A stretch of DNA of 64,000 bases, from NCBI GenBank assembly GCA_964468045.1, contig CAYXTO010000017.1, forward strand, positions 1 through 64,000, in the 5' to 3' direction. The stretch's first letter is position 1, and each line of letters starts with the position of its first letter. Positions 17,639 to 24,568 of this stretch are shown here, in pieces. The notes below the pieces were generated by a model, which was not told the origin of the DNA, searched no databases, and saw only the letters and a program-made list of their open reading frames with translations. Source of the DNA: JAWKXU01 sp964468045 (GTDB taxonomy: Bacteria; Pseudomonadota; Alphaproteobacteria; Sphingomonadales; Sphingomonadaceae). The translations under genes were made by a program, and so were the position numbers.

Positions 17639-18076
17639 TTACTCACCGTGTAAGATCGCTGCGTCAGTCTCTGAAGCTAATACGCCGAGGAGAGACACTC
17701 GAAATCGACCTAGCGATGGATAGTCGGTGCGAAAGTGGCTCTTCACGCTGCGATGTAGGTCGTGACCCTCAAATTCCCAGATTGGCGCTGAAAGCTCAAC
17801 GGAAACAACGACACTACCCCTAACGTCGTAAGGAGTAATAGCTATCCCAACATGGGTTTGAAGCACTTTTCCGTCGTGGCTCCAATAACCTCCATTGAGA
17901 GATGGAGGCGTATTTGCAGAAAGCGGAAACCCGTTGAGCGCGGTACAAAACGCACTCAATTGTTCAGTGCTAAACCACGCTGCGCCCTGGCCGCTATAGC
18001 CTGCGCTTTCCAATGAAACGCGTAGCTCGCCATCGAATTCGTTCTCTGGTACATAGGTGAGGATCAGATGAGACAT
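17639..18076 (-). CDS. Hypothetical protein, AT-richer than neighbours
   Basis: 145 residues from ATG 18076 (MSHLILTYVPENEF); the frame stays open 12 codons further up, but the upstream Met lacks support. No family was recognised. The protein is soluble, with no signal peptide, and Ser/Gly/aromatic-rich with likely beta strands (GSVVVSVELSAPIWEF, RFRVSLLGVLA). Base composition and codon use are visibly less GC-rich than the atp and rpsA genes on either side, which suggests a transferred accessory gene. It stands alone between two housekeeping transcription units. Confidence 0.6.
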   Translation of the reverse strand: MSHLILTYVPENEFDGELRVSLESAGYSGQGAAWFSTEQLSAFCTALNGFPLSANTPPSLNGGYWSHDGKVLQTHVGIAITPYDVRGSVVVSVELSAPIWEFEGHDLHRSVKSHFRTDYPSLGRFRVSLLGVLASETDAAILHGE

Positions 18077-18179
18077 TTGCGGATAGTAGCAAGCAAACAA
18101 ATAACCCCGCAACGTGCACTCTTATCGATCCGAAATCGTCAGTAACGATCGCTGCCCACCCCTTCGCAGATGCTAACCC

Positions 18180-18318
18180 TCATCGTCATCCCAGCCCTTC
18201 GGCTGGCTGGCCAAGCCAGCCGCTCAGGATAAACTGCCCTTCGGGCAAGCTGGGATCATTGTGGGCAACGCACCACCAAGCCGCCCGAGATGCCAGCTTT
18301 ACCGGCATGACGCCCGGG
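18180..18318. repeat. Dispersed GTCATCCCAGC-type palindromic repeat, diverged copy
   Basis: Starts CGTCATCCCAGCCCTTCGGC and contains CACCACCAAGCCGCCCGAGA, then ends in GCCGGCATGACG-like sequence. It has the same module order as the better copies at 37695-37830 and 56071-56241, with internal extra hairpins (CCTTCGGG types). Confidence 0.7.
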
Positions 18319-18365
18319 CGTTGCGTCTCAAACCAACCTCCCCAATCCATCCTCCATCCCCCATA

Positions 18366-18399
18366 GAAAAAGCCCGCCCGCTGTGAGAGCGGACGGGCC
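18366..18399 (-). terminator. Terminator of rpsA
   Basis: On the minus strand a GC-rich stem (GGCCCGTCCGCT against AGCGGGCGGGCT) with loop CTCAC is followed by TTTTTCTA. It lies 35 bases after the rpsA stop. Confidence 0.85.
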
Positions 18400-18433
18400 A
18401 TTTTCCTGCCGGGCGGGGCGAACCCCGTGGCAA

Positions 18434-20134
18434 TCAGTCTTTCTGCTTGAGCGCTTCGCCCAGGATATCGCCCAGCGATGCGCCGGAGTCGGACGAACCG
18501 TACTGTTCGACGGCTTCCTTTTCCTCGGCCAACTGGCGAGCCTTGACGGAGAAGTTCGGCTTCTTCGAGCGATCGAAGCCAGTGACCATGGCGTCGACCT
18601 TCTGACCGGCCTGGAAGCGGTCCGGACGCTGCTCGTCGCGGTCGCGGCCAAGGTCCGAACGCTTGATGAAGCCGGTCGCGCCATCGTCGCCCGCCTGCAC
18701 CTCGAGGCCGCCATCGCGGACTTCGAGAACGGTGACGGTGACGACATCGCCACGCTTCAGGCCGCCCGAGCCCGCGCCGCCGGCAGCCGGGGCGCCCTTC
18801 TCGAGCTGCTTCATGCCGAGGCTGATGCGTTCCTTCTCGACATCCACGTCGAGCACCACGGCCGAGACCTGCTCGCCCTTGCGGTGCAGCGCCAGCGCAT
18901 CCTCGCCGGAAATGCCCCAGGCGATGTCCGACATATGGACCATGCCATCGACGTCCCCGTCGAGGCCGATGAACAGGCCGAATTCGGTGGCGTTCTTGAC
19001 TTCGCCTTCGACGGTCGAGCCCACCGGATGCTTCTCGGCGAATTCTTCCCACGGATTGCGCTGGGCCTGCTTGAGGCCGAGGCTGATGCGGCGCTTGTCG
19101 GAATCGACTTCCAGCACCACCACGTCCACTTCCTGGCTGGTCGAGACGATCTTGCCCGGATGGACGTTCTTCTTGGTCCAGCTCATCTCGGAGACGTGGA
19201 CCAGGCCTTCGATGCCGGCTTCCAGCTCCACGAAGGCGCCGTATTCGGTGATGTTGGTGACCATGCCGCTCAGCTTGGCGCCGATCGGGTACTTGGCGGC
19301 CACGCCATCCCACGGATCGCTCTCAAGCTGCTTCATGCCGAGTGAGATGCGCTGCGTGTCGGTGTTGATGCGGATGATCTGGACGGTGACGGTGTCGCCG
19401 ATATTGATCACCTCGTTCGGGTGGTTGACCCGCTTGTAGCTCATGTCGGTGACATGGAGCAGGCCGTCGATGCCGCCCAGGTCCACGAAGGCGCCGTAAT
19501 CGGTGATGTTCTTCACCACGCCTTCGATCACCTGGCCTTCGGACAGCTTGTCGATCAGCTCGCTGCGCTGTTCGGCGCGGGTTTCCTCGAGCACCGCGCG
19601 GCGGGAAACCACGATGTTGCCACGGCGGCGATCCATCTTCAGGATCTGGAAGGGCTGCGGCATGTCCATCAGCGGGGTCACGTCGCGAACCGGACGGATA
19701 TCCACCTGGCTGCCGGGAAGGAAGGCCACAGCGCCGTCGAGGTCGACGGTGAAGCCGCCCTTGACGCGGCCGAAGATGCGGCCTTCGACGCGCTTGCCTT
19801 CGCCGAATTCGTTTTCGAGCTTGTCCCAGGCGGCTTCGCGGCGGGCGCGGTCGCGGCTGAGCATCGCTTCGCCATCGGCGTTCTCGACGCGATCGACGAA
19901 CACCTCGACTTCATCGCCCACATTGAGGCTGACGGTCTCGCCATGCTGGAATTCGCGGAGGGGGATGCGGCCCTCGCTCTTGAGGCCGACGTCGATCACG
20001 ACCTTGTCGTTTTCGATCGCGGTGATGGTGCCCTTTACGACGCGGCCTTCAAAGCCATCGCTGTCGGCGCCGCCGAGTTGTTCATCGAGGAGTTTCGCGA
20101 AATCATCGCGCGTGGGATTTGCCGAAGTGGCCAT
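18434..20134 (-). CDS. rpsA: 30S ribosomal protein S1
   Basis: 566 residues with six S1 RNA-binding repeats. The first two bind the 30S subunit; the later ones show the repeated pattern G-x-V-x-x-I-T-x-Y-GAFV(D/E)L with GLLHV(S/T)DMS, and RRISLGLKQ repeat ends. ATG 20134 (MATSANPTRDDFAK) is selected; a long frame runs about 100 codons further upstream but reads as non-coding leader. GGAA lies about ten bases ahead. S1 recruits mRNAs with weak Shine-Dalgarno sites. A terminator follows. Confidence 0.97.
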   Translation of the reverse strand: MATSANPTRDDFAKLLDEQLGGADSDGFEGRVVKGTITAIENDKVVIDVGLKSEGRIPLREFQHGETVSLNVGDEVEVFVDRVENADGEAMLSRDRARREAAWDKLENEFGEGKRVEGRIFGRVKGGFTVDLDGAVAFLPGSQVDIRPVRDVTPLMDMPQPFQILKMDRRRGNIVVSRRAVLEETRAEQRSELIDKLSEGQVIEGVVKNITDYGAFVDLGGIDGLLHVTDMSYKRVNHPNEVINIGDTVTVQIIRINTDTQRISLGMKQLESDPWDGVAAKYPIGAKLSGMVTNITEYGAFVELEAGIEGLVHVSEMSWTKKNVHPGKIVSTSQEVDVVVLEVDSDKRRISLGLKQAQRNPWEEFAEKHPVGSTVEGEVKNATEFGLFIGLDGDVDGMVHMSDIAWGISGEDALALHRKGEQVSAVVLDVDVEKERISLGMKQLEKGAPAAGGAGSGGLKRGDVVTVTVLEVRDGGLEVQAGDDGATGFIKRSDLGRDRDEQRPDRFQAGQKVDAMVTGFDRSKKPNFSVKARQLAEEKEAVEQYGSSDSGASLGDILGEALKQKD

Positions 20135-20556
20135 ATATAGAGTTTCCTGACGTACGTTTTTTTCCGGCCAGGCGGTTGTTTCCGCCGGTCTGTTTGGCCG
20201 AACCGCCGCGCTGGCCGAATGCCGGGCGCGGCATCCTTGCGACGTGAGGCCGGGCGGCGCGAAACGAATGGAGCAGGGCGGGGCGAGAGAGCCCAGCAAC
20301 CGGCCGTCACATTTTCGCGAAAGCCGCCCGGCAGACCTCAGCCGCTCGGACGGACGCGCGCCTAGGGGAAAAGCGACAGGAAAGCAAGGAAAATGGGACA
20401 GCCGGCAGCAGGCGGCCGGGGGGTTGACAGGGTTGACACTGTTCAAGGAAGAAAAACGCTTCCCCGGATTGAAGCATTGGTGCGCGCTGGCCTAGCGTGT
20501 GCCAGAGCACACGCCAGTAGGAAAATGGAATCAACCAGGTCGCTCCGGCCCGCGCA
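20135..20556. other. Leader and promoter region of rpsA
   Basis: About 420 bases without a convincing gene. It contains the second copy of the TTGACA tandem motif (20423-20445) and should carry the rpsA promoter and a long 5' leader. Weak open frames on both strands have no start site or composition support. Confidence 0.55.
20423..20445. repeat. 23-base TTGACA tandem motif, copy 2
   Basis: GTTGACA, GG, then GTTGACACTGTTCA; 21 of 23 positions match the copy at 4627-4649. It is followed by AGGAAGAAAAA, as the first is followed by GGAGAAAA. Confidence 0.6.
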
Positions 20557-21429
20557 TCATGCGAAAGATTTCGCCCGCACCGGAATGCGCAGATAGCTCA
20601 CGCCATTGGCCTCCGCCGAGGGGAAGCGCCCGGCACGTACATTGACCTGGATCGAGGGCAGCAGGAGCTTCGGCACGGAAAGCGTCGCGTCGCGGGCCTC
20701 GCGCATCGCCACGAACTCGTCCTCGGTTATCCCGTCATGGACATGCACGCTCGCCTGACGTTGTTCCGCCACGGTGGTTTCCCAGCGGTATTCGTCGCGG
20801 CCCGGCGCCTTGTAATCGTGGCACAGGAACAGACGGGTGTCGCCCGGGAGGCTGAGCACCCGCCGGATCGAGCGGTAAAGGCTCCGGGCATCCCCGCCCG
20901 GAAAATCTGCCCGCGCGGTCCCGTAATCCGGCATGAACAGCGTGTCCCCGACGAAGACCGCATCGCCGATCCGGTAGGCGATATCGGCCGGGGTGTGCCC
21001 CGGCACATGCATGACCTCGACCGTCAGCTCGCCCAGCGGGAATTGCTCCCCATCGGCGAACAGCCGGTCGAAATCCGATCCGTCGGTGGCCAGATCCTCC
21101 ATGGCGAACACCGGGCGGAATATCTTCTGCACGTCCCTGATGTGCTCACCGATGCCGATCCATGCGCCGGTGCGCGCCTTGATGAACGGCGCTGCCGACA
21201 AATGGTCCGCATGGGCGTGGGTTTCCAGCACCATCGCTATGCGCCAGCCCTTGCGAGCGGCCTGCTCGACGATCCGCTCGGCCGAGCGCGTATCGGCTTC
21301 GCCGCTGGCCAGGTCGAAATCGAGCACCGGGTCGATCACCGCCGCCTCCCGGGTGGCGGGGTCGGCCACGAGGTAGCTGATGGTATTGGTCGGTTCGTCA
21401 AAGAACGCTTCGATGAGTGCTTGTTGCAT
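20557..21429 (-). CDS. ETHE1/Blh-type persulfide dioxygenase
   Basis: 290 residues of metallo-beta-lactamase fold. The metal motif ETHAHADH (HxHxDH) is followed by HVPGHTPADI, VGDTLFMPDYGTARADFPGG and LFLCHDYK. This matches the persulfide dioxygenase (ETHE1, Blh) group, which oxidises glutathione persulfide to sulfite. ATG 21429 is chosen because GGAGG sits just before it, inside an extra upstream in-frame ATG. The gene is divergent from a BigR/SqrR-like repressor with palindromes between, the layout of sulfide-responsive blh loci in Agrobacterium and Xylella. Confidence 0.88.
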   Translation of the reverse strand: MQQALIEAFFDEPTNTISYLVADPATREAAVIDPVLDFDLASGEADTRSAERIVEQAARKGWRIAMVLETHAHADHLSAAPFIKARTGAWIGIGEHIRDVQKIFRPVFAMEDLATDGSDFDRLFADGEQFPLGELTVEVMHVPGHTPADIAYRIGDAVFVGDTLFMPDYGTARADFPGGDARSLYRSIRRVLSLPGDTRLFLCHDYKAPGRDEYRWETTVAEQRQASVHVHDGITEDEFVAMREARDATLSVPKLLLPSIQVNVRAGRFPSAEANGVSYLRIPVRAKSFA

Positions 21430-21460
21430 TGAAACCTCCATTCGGGTCTTGCTTATATAT

Positions 21461-21488
21461 TAGCATATGCTACATTAGCAAGCGCTAA
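21461..21488. promoter_or_regulatory. Two adjacent palindromes: probable BigR/SqrR operator
   Basis: A perfect 12-base palindrome TAGCATATGCTA (21461-21472) is followed by TTAGC-AAGC-GCTAA (21475-21488). Both share the TAGC/GCTA half-site and lie in the AT-rich gap between the divergent dioxygenase and repressor genes, placed to control both promoters. Confidence 0.7.
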
Positions 21489-21500
21489 TGGAGAGGCAGA

Positions 21501-21815
21501 ATGCTCAAGCCGCCGATGGATCTTGCAACTTTCGAGGAAAAGGCGGGCGAAGTCGCCGCCCAGCTCAAGGCGATTGGCAACGCCAGGCGCCTGATGGTGC
21601 TCTGCAAGCTCGTCGAGCATGGGGAGATGACCGTGACCGCTCTCGCCGGGGAAGTGGGCTTGTCTCAATCCGCGCTTTCCCAGCATCTCACCAGGATGCG
21701 GGAGGAGGGACTGGTGAGCTTCCGCCGCGAGAGCCAGACGCTCTGGTACAGGATCGCCGATCCCAGGACCGAGACGCTGCTTGCCACCCTTTATCAACTC
21801 TACTGCAAGGAATGA
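21501..21815 (+). CDS. ArsR-family sulfide-responsive repressor (BigR/SqrR-like)
   Basis: 104 residues with the winged-helix ArsR core: AIGNARRLMVLCKLVEHGEMTV, then the recognition helix LAGEVGLSQSALSQHLTRMREEGLV. Cys at about residue 37 (LMVLCKL) and Cys near the C-terminus (QLYCKE) are placed like the dithiol pair that forms a polysulfide bridge in BigR/SqrR. GAGAGG precedes the ATG. It heads an operon with the rhodanese and exporter and likely represses both divergent units until persulfide accumulates. Confidence 0.85.
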   Translation: MLKPPMDLATFEEKAGEVAAQLKAIGNARRLMVLCKLVEHGEMTVTALAGEVGLSQSALSQHLTRMREEGLVSFRRESQTLWYRIADPRTETLLATLYQLYCKE

Positions 21816-21821
21816 TCCGCC

Positions 21822-22343
21822 ATGACCATAACCACCATCTCTCCGGCCGAAGCGCGCAGGAAAATCGACGCGGGCGCCCAGCTTGTGGATATCAGGGACC
21901 GTGACGAGCACGCGCGGGAAAATATCCCCGGAGCCGTCAATGTGCCGCTGTCGCAGATCGGCAGCCTGCCGCCCTGCGCGCAGCCGGTCATCTTCCATTG
22001 CCGTTCCGGCATGCGCACGGCCGCCAATGCCAATCTGCTGGTCGGGGCGGCGCAGGACGCGCCCTGCTACATCGTCGAAGGCGGCATCGATGCCTGGCGC
22101 CAGGCGGGCCTGCCCGTTTCCGTCGACAGGAAGCAGCCGCTCGAAATCATGCGGCAGGTCCAGCTCGGGGCCGGCGGCCTGGTCCTGCTGGGCGTGGCGC
22201 TGGGCTTTCTCGCCGGGCCGGGCTTCTTCGCCCTGTCGGCCTTTGTCGGAGCGGGGCTGATGCTGGCCGGAGCGACCGGCTGGTGCGGCATGGCGAACCT
22301 GCTGCGCCATATGCCGTGGAACCGGCGCTCGCAGGGCGTATAG
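21822..22343 (+). CDS. Rhodanese fused to DUF2892 membrane domain (YgaP-like)
   Basis: 173 residues. The N-terminal rhodanese domain has active-site loop HCRSGMRT with the sulfur-carrying Cys. The C-terminal part has two transmembrane helices (LGAGGLVLLGVALGFLAG and FFALSAFVGAGLMLAG) of the DUF2892 type, as in YgaP. It probably moves sulfane sulfur at the membrane, upstream of sulfite release. It lies six bases after the repressor gene, with AAGGA overlapping that gene's end. Confidence 0.88.
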   Translation: MTITTISPAEARRKIDAGAQLVDIRDRDEHARENIPGAVNVPLSQIGSLPPCAQPVIFHCRSGMRTAANANLLVGAAQDAPCYIVEGGIDAWRQAGLPVSVDRKQPLEIMRQVQLGAGGLVLLGVALGFLAGPGFFALSAFVGAGLMLAGATGWCGMANLLRHMPWNRRSQGV

Positions 22344-22350
22344 GCCGGTC

Positions 22351-23133
22351 ATGACCATCGCGACGGTTGTCGCCGCGCTGCTGTCGGGCGGGTTGATCGG
22401 CATGATCCTCGGTCTGGTCGGCGGCGGCGGTTCCATTCTGGCCGTGCCGCTGCTGGTCTATGTCGTCGGGATCGGGTCGACGCATATGGCGATCGGCACC
22501 GCGGCGATTGCCGTTGCCACCAATGCGACTGCCAGCCTGATCGGCCATGCCCGCGCGGGGATGGTCAAGTGGCGCTGCGGCAGCGCCTTCGCGATGGCCG
22601 GCGTGGTCGGTGCGGCGCTGGGCGCGGAACTGGGCAAGGCGCTGGATGGCAAGCGGCTGCTGATGCTGTTCGGCCTGTTGATGATCGGCGTGGGTCTCTC
22701 GATGCTGCGCAAGCGGGGGACGCCGGAAGCCCCGGATGTGCGCCTGACGCGCCAGAGCGCGGGCTATCTCCTGCCCCGGCTGGTCCCGATCGGCGTCGGG
22801 GTCGGGCTGGCCGCCGGCTTCTTCGGGATCGGGGGCGGCTTCCTGATCGTGCCAGGCCTGATATTGGCCACCGCGATGCCGTTGCCGAACGCGATCGGCA
22901 CCTCGTTGCTGGTCGTCACCGCGCTGGGATTGACCACGGCGGCGTCCTACGCCCTGTCCGGGCTGGTGAACTGGCCGCTGACGGCGCTGCTGGTCGGGGG
23001 CGGTGTCGTGGGCGCCGCGATCGGCATTGTCCTGGGCCGCCGACTGGCGAGCCGGAAGAACCTGCTGGAGCGGATATTCGCCGCAATCGTGATCGCCGTC
23101 GGGCTCTATGTGGCGTTCGGGGCGCCGCGCTAG
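22351..23133 (+). CDS. TauE/SafE-family (TSUP) sulfite exporter
   Basis: 260 residues with about eight hydrophobic helices and the repeated GxxxG-rich halves of the TSUP family: LIGMILGLVGGGGSILAVPLL in the first half and GFFGIGGGFLIVPGL in the second. The last gene of the sulfide-detoxification operon, it would export the sulfite or thiosulfate product. It starts seven bases after the rhodanese stop. Its TAG stop is the first triplet of a full-length structured repeat. Confidence 0.88.
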   Translation: MTIATVVAALLSGGLIGMILGLVGGGGSILAVPLLVYVVGIGSTHMAIGTAAIAVATNATASLIGHARAGMVKWRCGSAFAMAGVVGAALGAELGKALDGKRLLMLFGLLMIGVGLSMLRKRGTPEAPDVRLTRQSAGYLLPRLVPIGVGVGLAAGFFGIGGGFLIVPGLILATAMPLPNAIGTSLLVVTALGLTTAASYALSGLVNWPLTALLVGGGVVGAAIGIVLGRRLASRKNLLERIFAAIVIAVGLYVAFGAPR

Positions 23134-23233
23134 AGTGATTTCGAGGCCGGTGGAATCACCTGCCGGCTCGGGAATTACGGAAAACAGGCAAATTCCAGAC
23201 TCGTTGCGGCTCAACCAGAACCGGAACGAGTCT
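23131..23233 (+). repeat. Stop-docked structured repeat, full copy
   Basis: Begins with the TauE stop: TAGAGTGATTTCGAGGCCGG. The first hairpin is GCCGGTG/CACCTGCC-like, with one mismatch. The 3' hairpin has outer stem AGACTCGTT / AACGAGTCT. It is almost the same length as the copy at 46660-46761, where the stem reads AGGCTCGTT / AACGAGCCT, a compensated base pair. Confidence 0.85.
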
Positions 23234-23244
23234 AGCTCCCCCGT

Positions 23245-23865
23245 TCAGGCGCGTTGCCGTTCCACGATTTCGATCGCGGCGGCGATGGCGGCGTCCCGGC
23301 CCAGCTCCGACGTGTCGAGGATGATCGCATCCGCCGCCGCGATGAGCGGAGCCTGGGCGCGGGTGGTGTCGCGCTCGTCGCGCGCCCGCAGATCGTCCTC
23401 TATCGAATCCAGGGTCCGCTCTTCGCCGCGCTCGCGCATTTCCTTCCAGCGCCGGAGCGCGCGCGCCGCGACCGATGCGGTGACGAACAGCTTCACCTCG
23501 GCGTCCGGGGCGATCACGGTTCCGATATCCCGCCCGTCCAGCACTGCGCCGCCGGGCTGGCGGGCAAAGGCGCGCTGGCGTTCGAGCAGCGCCGCGCGCA
23601 CGGCGGGATGGATTGAAACCCGGCTGGCGATCCCGCCCGCGCCCTCGCTGCGCAAGAGGGGGTCGGTAAGCAGGCTCTCGGGGAAGGCGCAGGCGGCCAG
23701 CGCATCCATCGGATCGTCCGGATCGCCGCCGTTGCGGACCAGTTGCTGGCCGACCGCGCGATAGAGCAGCCCGGTATCGAGATGGGGCAGGCCGAAATGC
23801 CGGGCCAGCGCCCGGGCAATGGTGCCCTTGCCCGAGGCGGTGGGGCCGTCGACCGCGATGATCAT
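23245..23865 (-). CDS. cmk: Cytidylate kinase
   Basis: 206 residues from ATG 23865 (MIIAVDGPTASGKGT). The P-loop GPTASGKGT is at residues 6-14, then LDTGLLYRAVG, the CMP-specific insert, and LDGRDIGTVIAPDA, typical of Cmk. It phosphorylates CMP/dCMP. The start overlaps the previous gene's stop by four bases. In this lineage cmk commonly lies between aroA and rpsA; here rpsA has moved away. Confidence 0.94.
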   Translation of the reverse strand: MIIAVDGPTASGKGTIARALARHFGLPHLDTGLLYRAVGQQLVRNGGDPDDPMDALAACAFPESLLTDPLLRSEGAGGIASRVSIHPAVRAALLERQRAFARQPGGAVLDGRDIGTVIAPDAEVKLFVTASVAARALRRWKEMRERGEERTLDSIEDDLRARDERDTTRAQAPLIAAADAIILDTSELGRDAAIAAAIEIVERQRA

Positions 23866-24317
23866 ACTCGTGGTCTCGGCGGAAGAGGATCGTCGAAAGT
23901 TCTTCTTCCGACCAGTTCCTTGATCGCTTTGGCATGATACGAATTCATTGACATCGTCCAGACACCGCTCAGGAGCCACATGAAACGCGGCGTCTTTCGG
24001 GCTTCGGCAAGAATACGGTCAAGAAATTCGTCATTCGCTTCGTTCAGAAGATCTTCAAGCATGCCGGCAGATACGACGCCTAGAAAAGGAATCTCATCAT
24101 ACATCGCCGCCGAAAGCATCACCAATGCAAGGCCGAGGTCGGGGTCCTCCTCAGGTGCGTCGAACCAGACGTTGAGTTCATCTGACCATTCGTTGTCAGT
24201 TTGGTTCTTCCGTAGACTCCAATCGTGATAGACGGTCACTACACGCTTCAAGGCCTCGACGTCCGGTCTTGAAAGAGCTCGATCTAGCTCATTCTCGAAA
24301 GTTTTGTCCGCACTCAC
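23862..24317 (-). CDS. DUF6869-like small protein inserted in the aroA-cmk operon
   Basis: 151 residues from GTG 24317; the GTGA overlap with the upstream gene's stop supports this start. The C-terminal part (SAGMLEDLLNEANDEFLDRI..TPRFMWLLSGVWTMSM) follows the pattern I associate with DUF6869 proteins, small helical proteins of unknown function often seen in accessory loci. It is acidic with no signal peptide. Codon use is less GC-rich than in aroA and cmk. It overlaps both neighbours by four bases, so it is fully embedded in the operon. Confidence 0.7.
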   Translation of the reverse strand: MSADKTFENELDRALSRPDVEALKRVVTVYHDWSLRKNQTDNEWSDELNVWFDAPEEDPDLGLALVMLSAAMYDEIPFLGVVSAGMLEDLLNEANDEFLDRILAEARKTPRFMWLLSGVWTMSMNSYHAKAIKELVGRRTFDDPLPPRPRV

Positions 24318-24568
24318 GTCCCGTGCCCCCGCATCCGCGCTGCCTTCACCAGACCCCAGATCGCGATGGCCGCCCAGAAGCCTTCCAGCACCAGCGAGGC
24401 GGGATTGAGGTTCACCAGCAGCGAAACGGTGAGCAGGCAGGCGCCCAGCAGGTTGACGCCGTGCTGGATGAACGGGTTGGGCGCGGTGTTGGCGGTGATA
24501 TAGGCATAGGCGCCGATGATGCAGGCCATGCCGGTGAAGCCGAACAGGTTCGCCGTTTCCGGGCTCAT
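24314..24568 (-). CDS. Small CBU_0592-type membrane protein
   Basis: 84 residues with three hydrophobic helices (GFTGMACIIGAYAYI, LLGACLLTVSLLV, LEGFWAAIAIWGLV). This matches small conserved membrane proteins annotated CBU_0592. Function unknown. It overlaps aroA by four bases (ATGA) and the downstream gene by four bases. Confidence 0.75.
   Translation of the reverse strand: MSPETANLFGFTGMACIIGAYAYITANTAPNPFIQHGVNLLGACLLTVSLLVNLNPASLVLEGFWAAIAIWGLVKAARMRGHGT

Noticed and set aside
20244..20495. 83-codon plus-strand frame upstream of rpsA
   Set aside because: No ribosome site, low-complexity composition, and it runs through the 23-base repeated motif.
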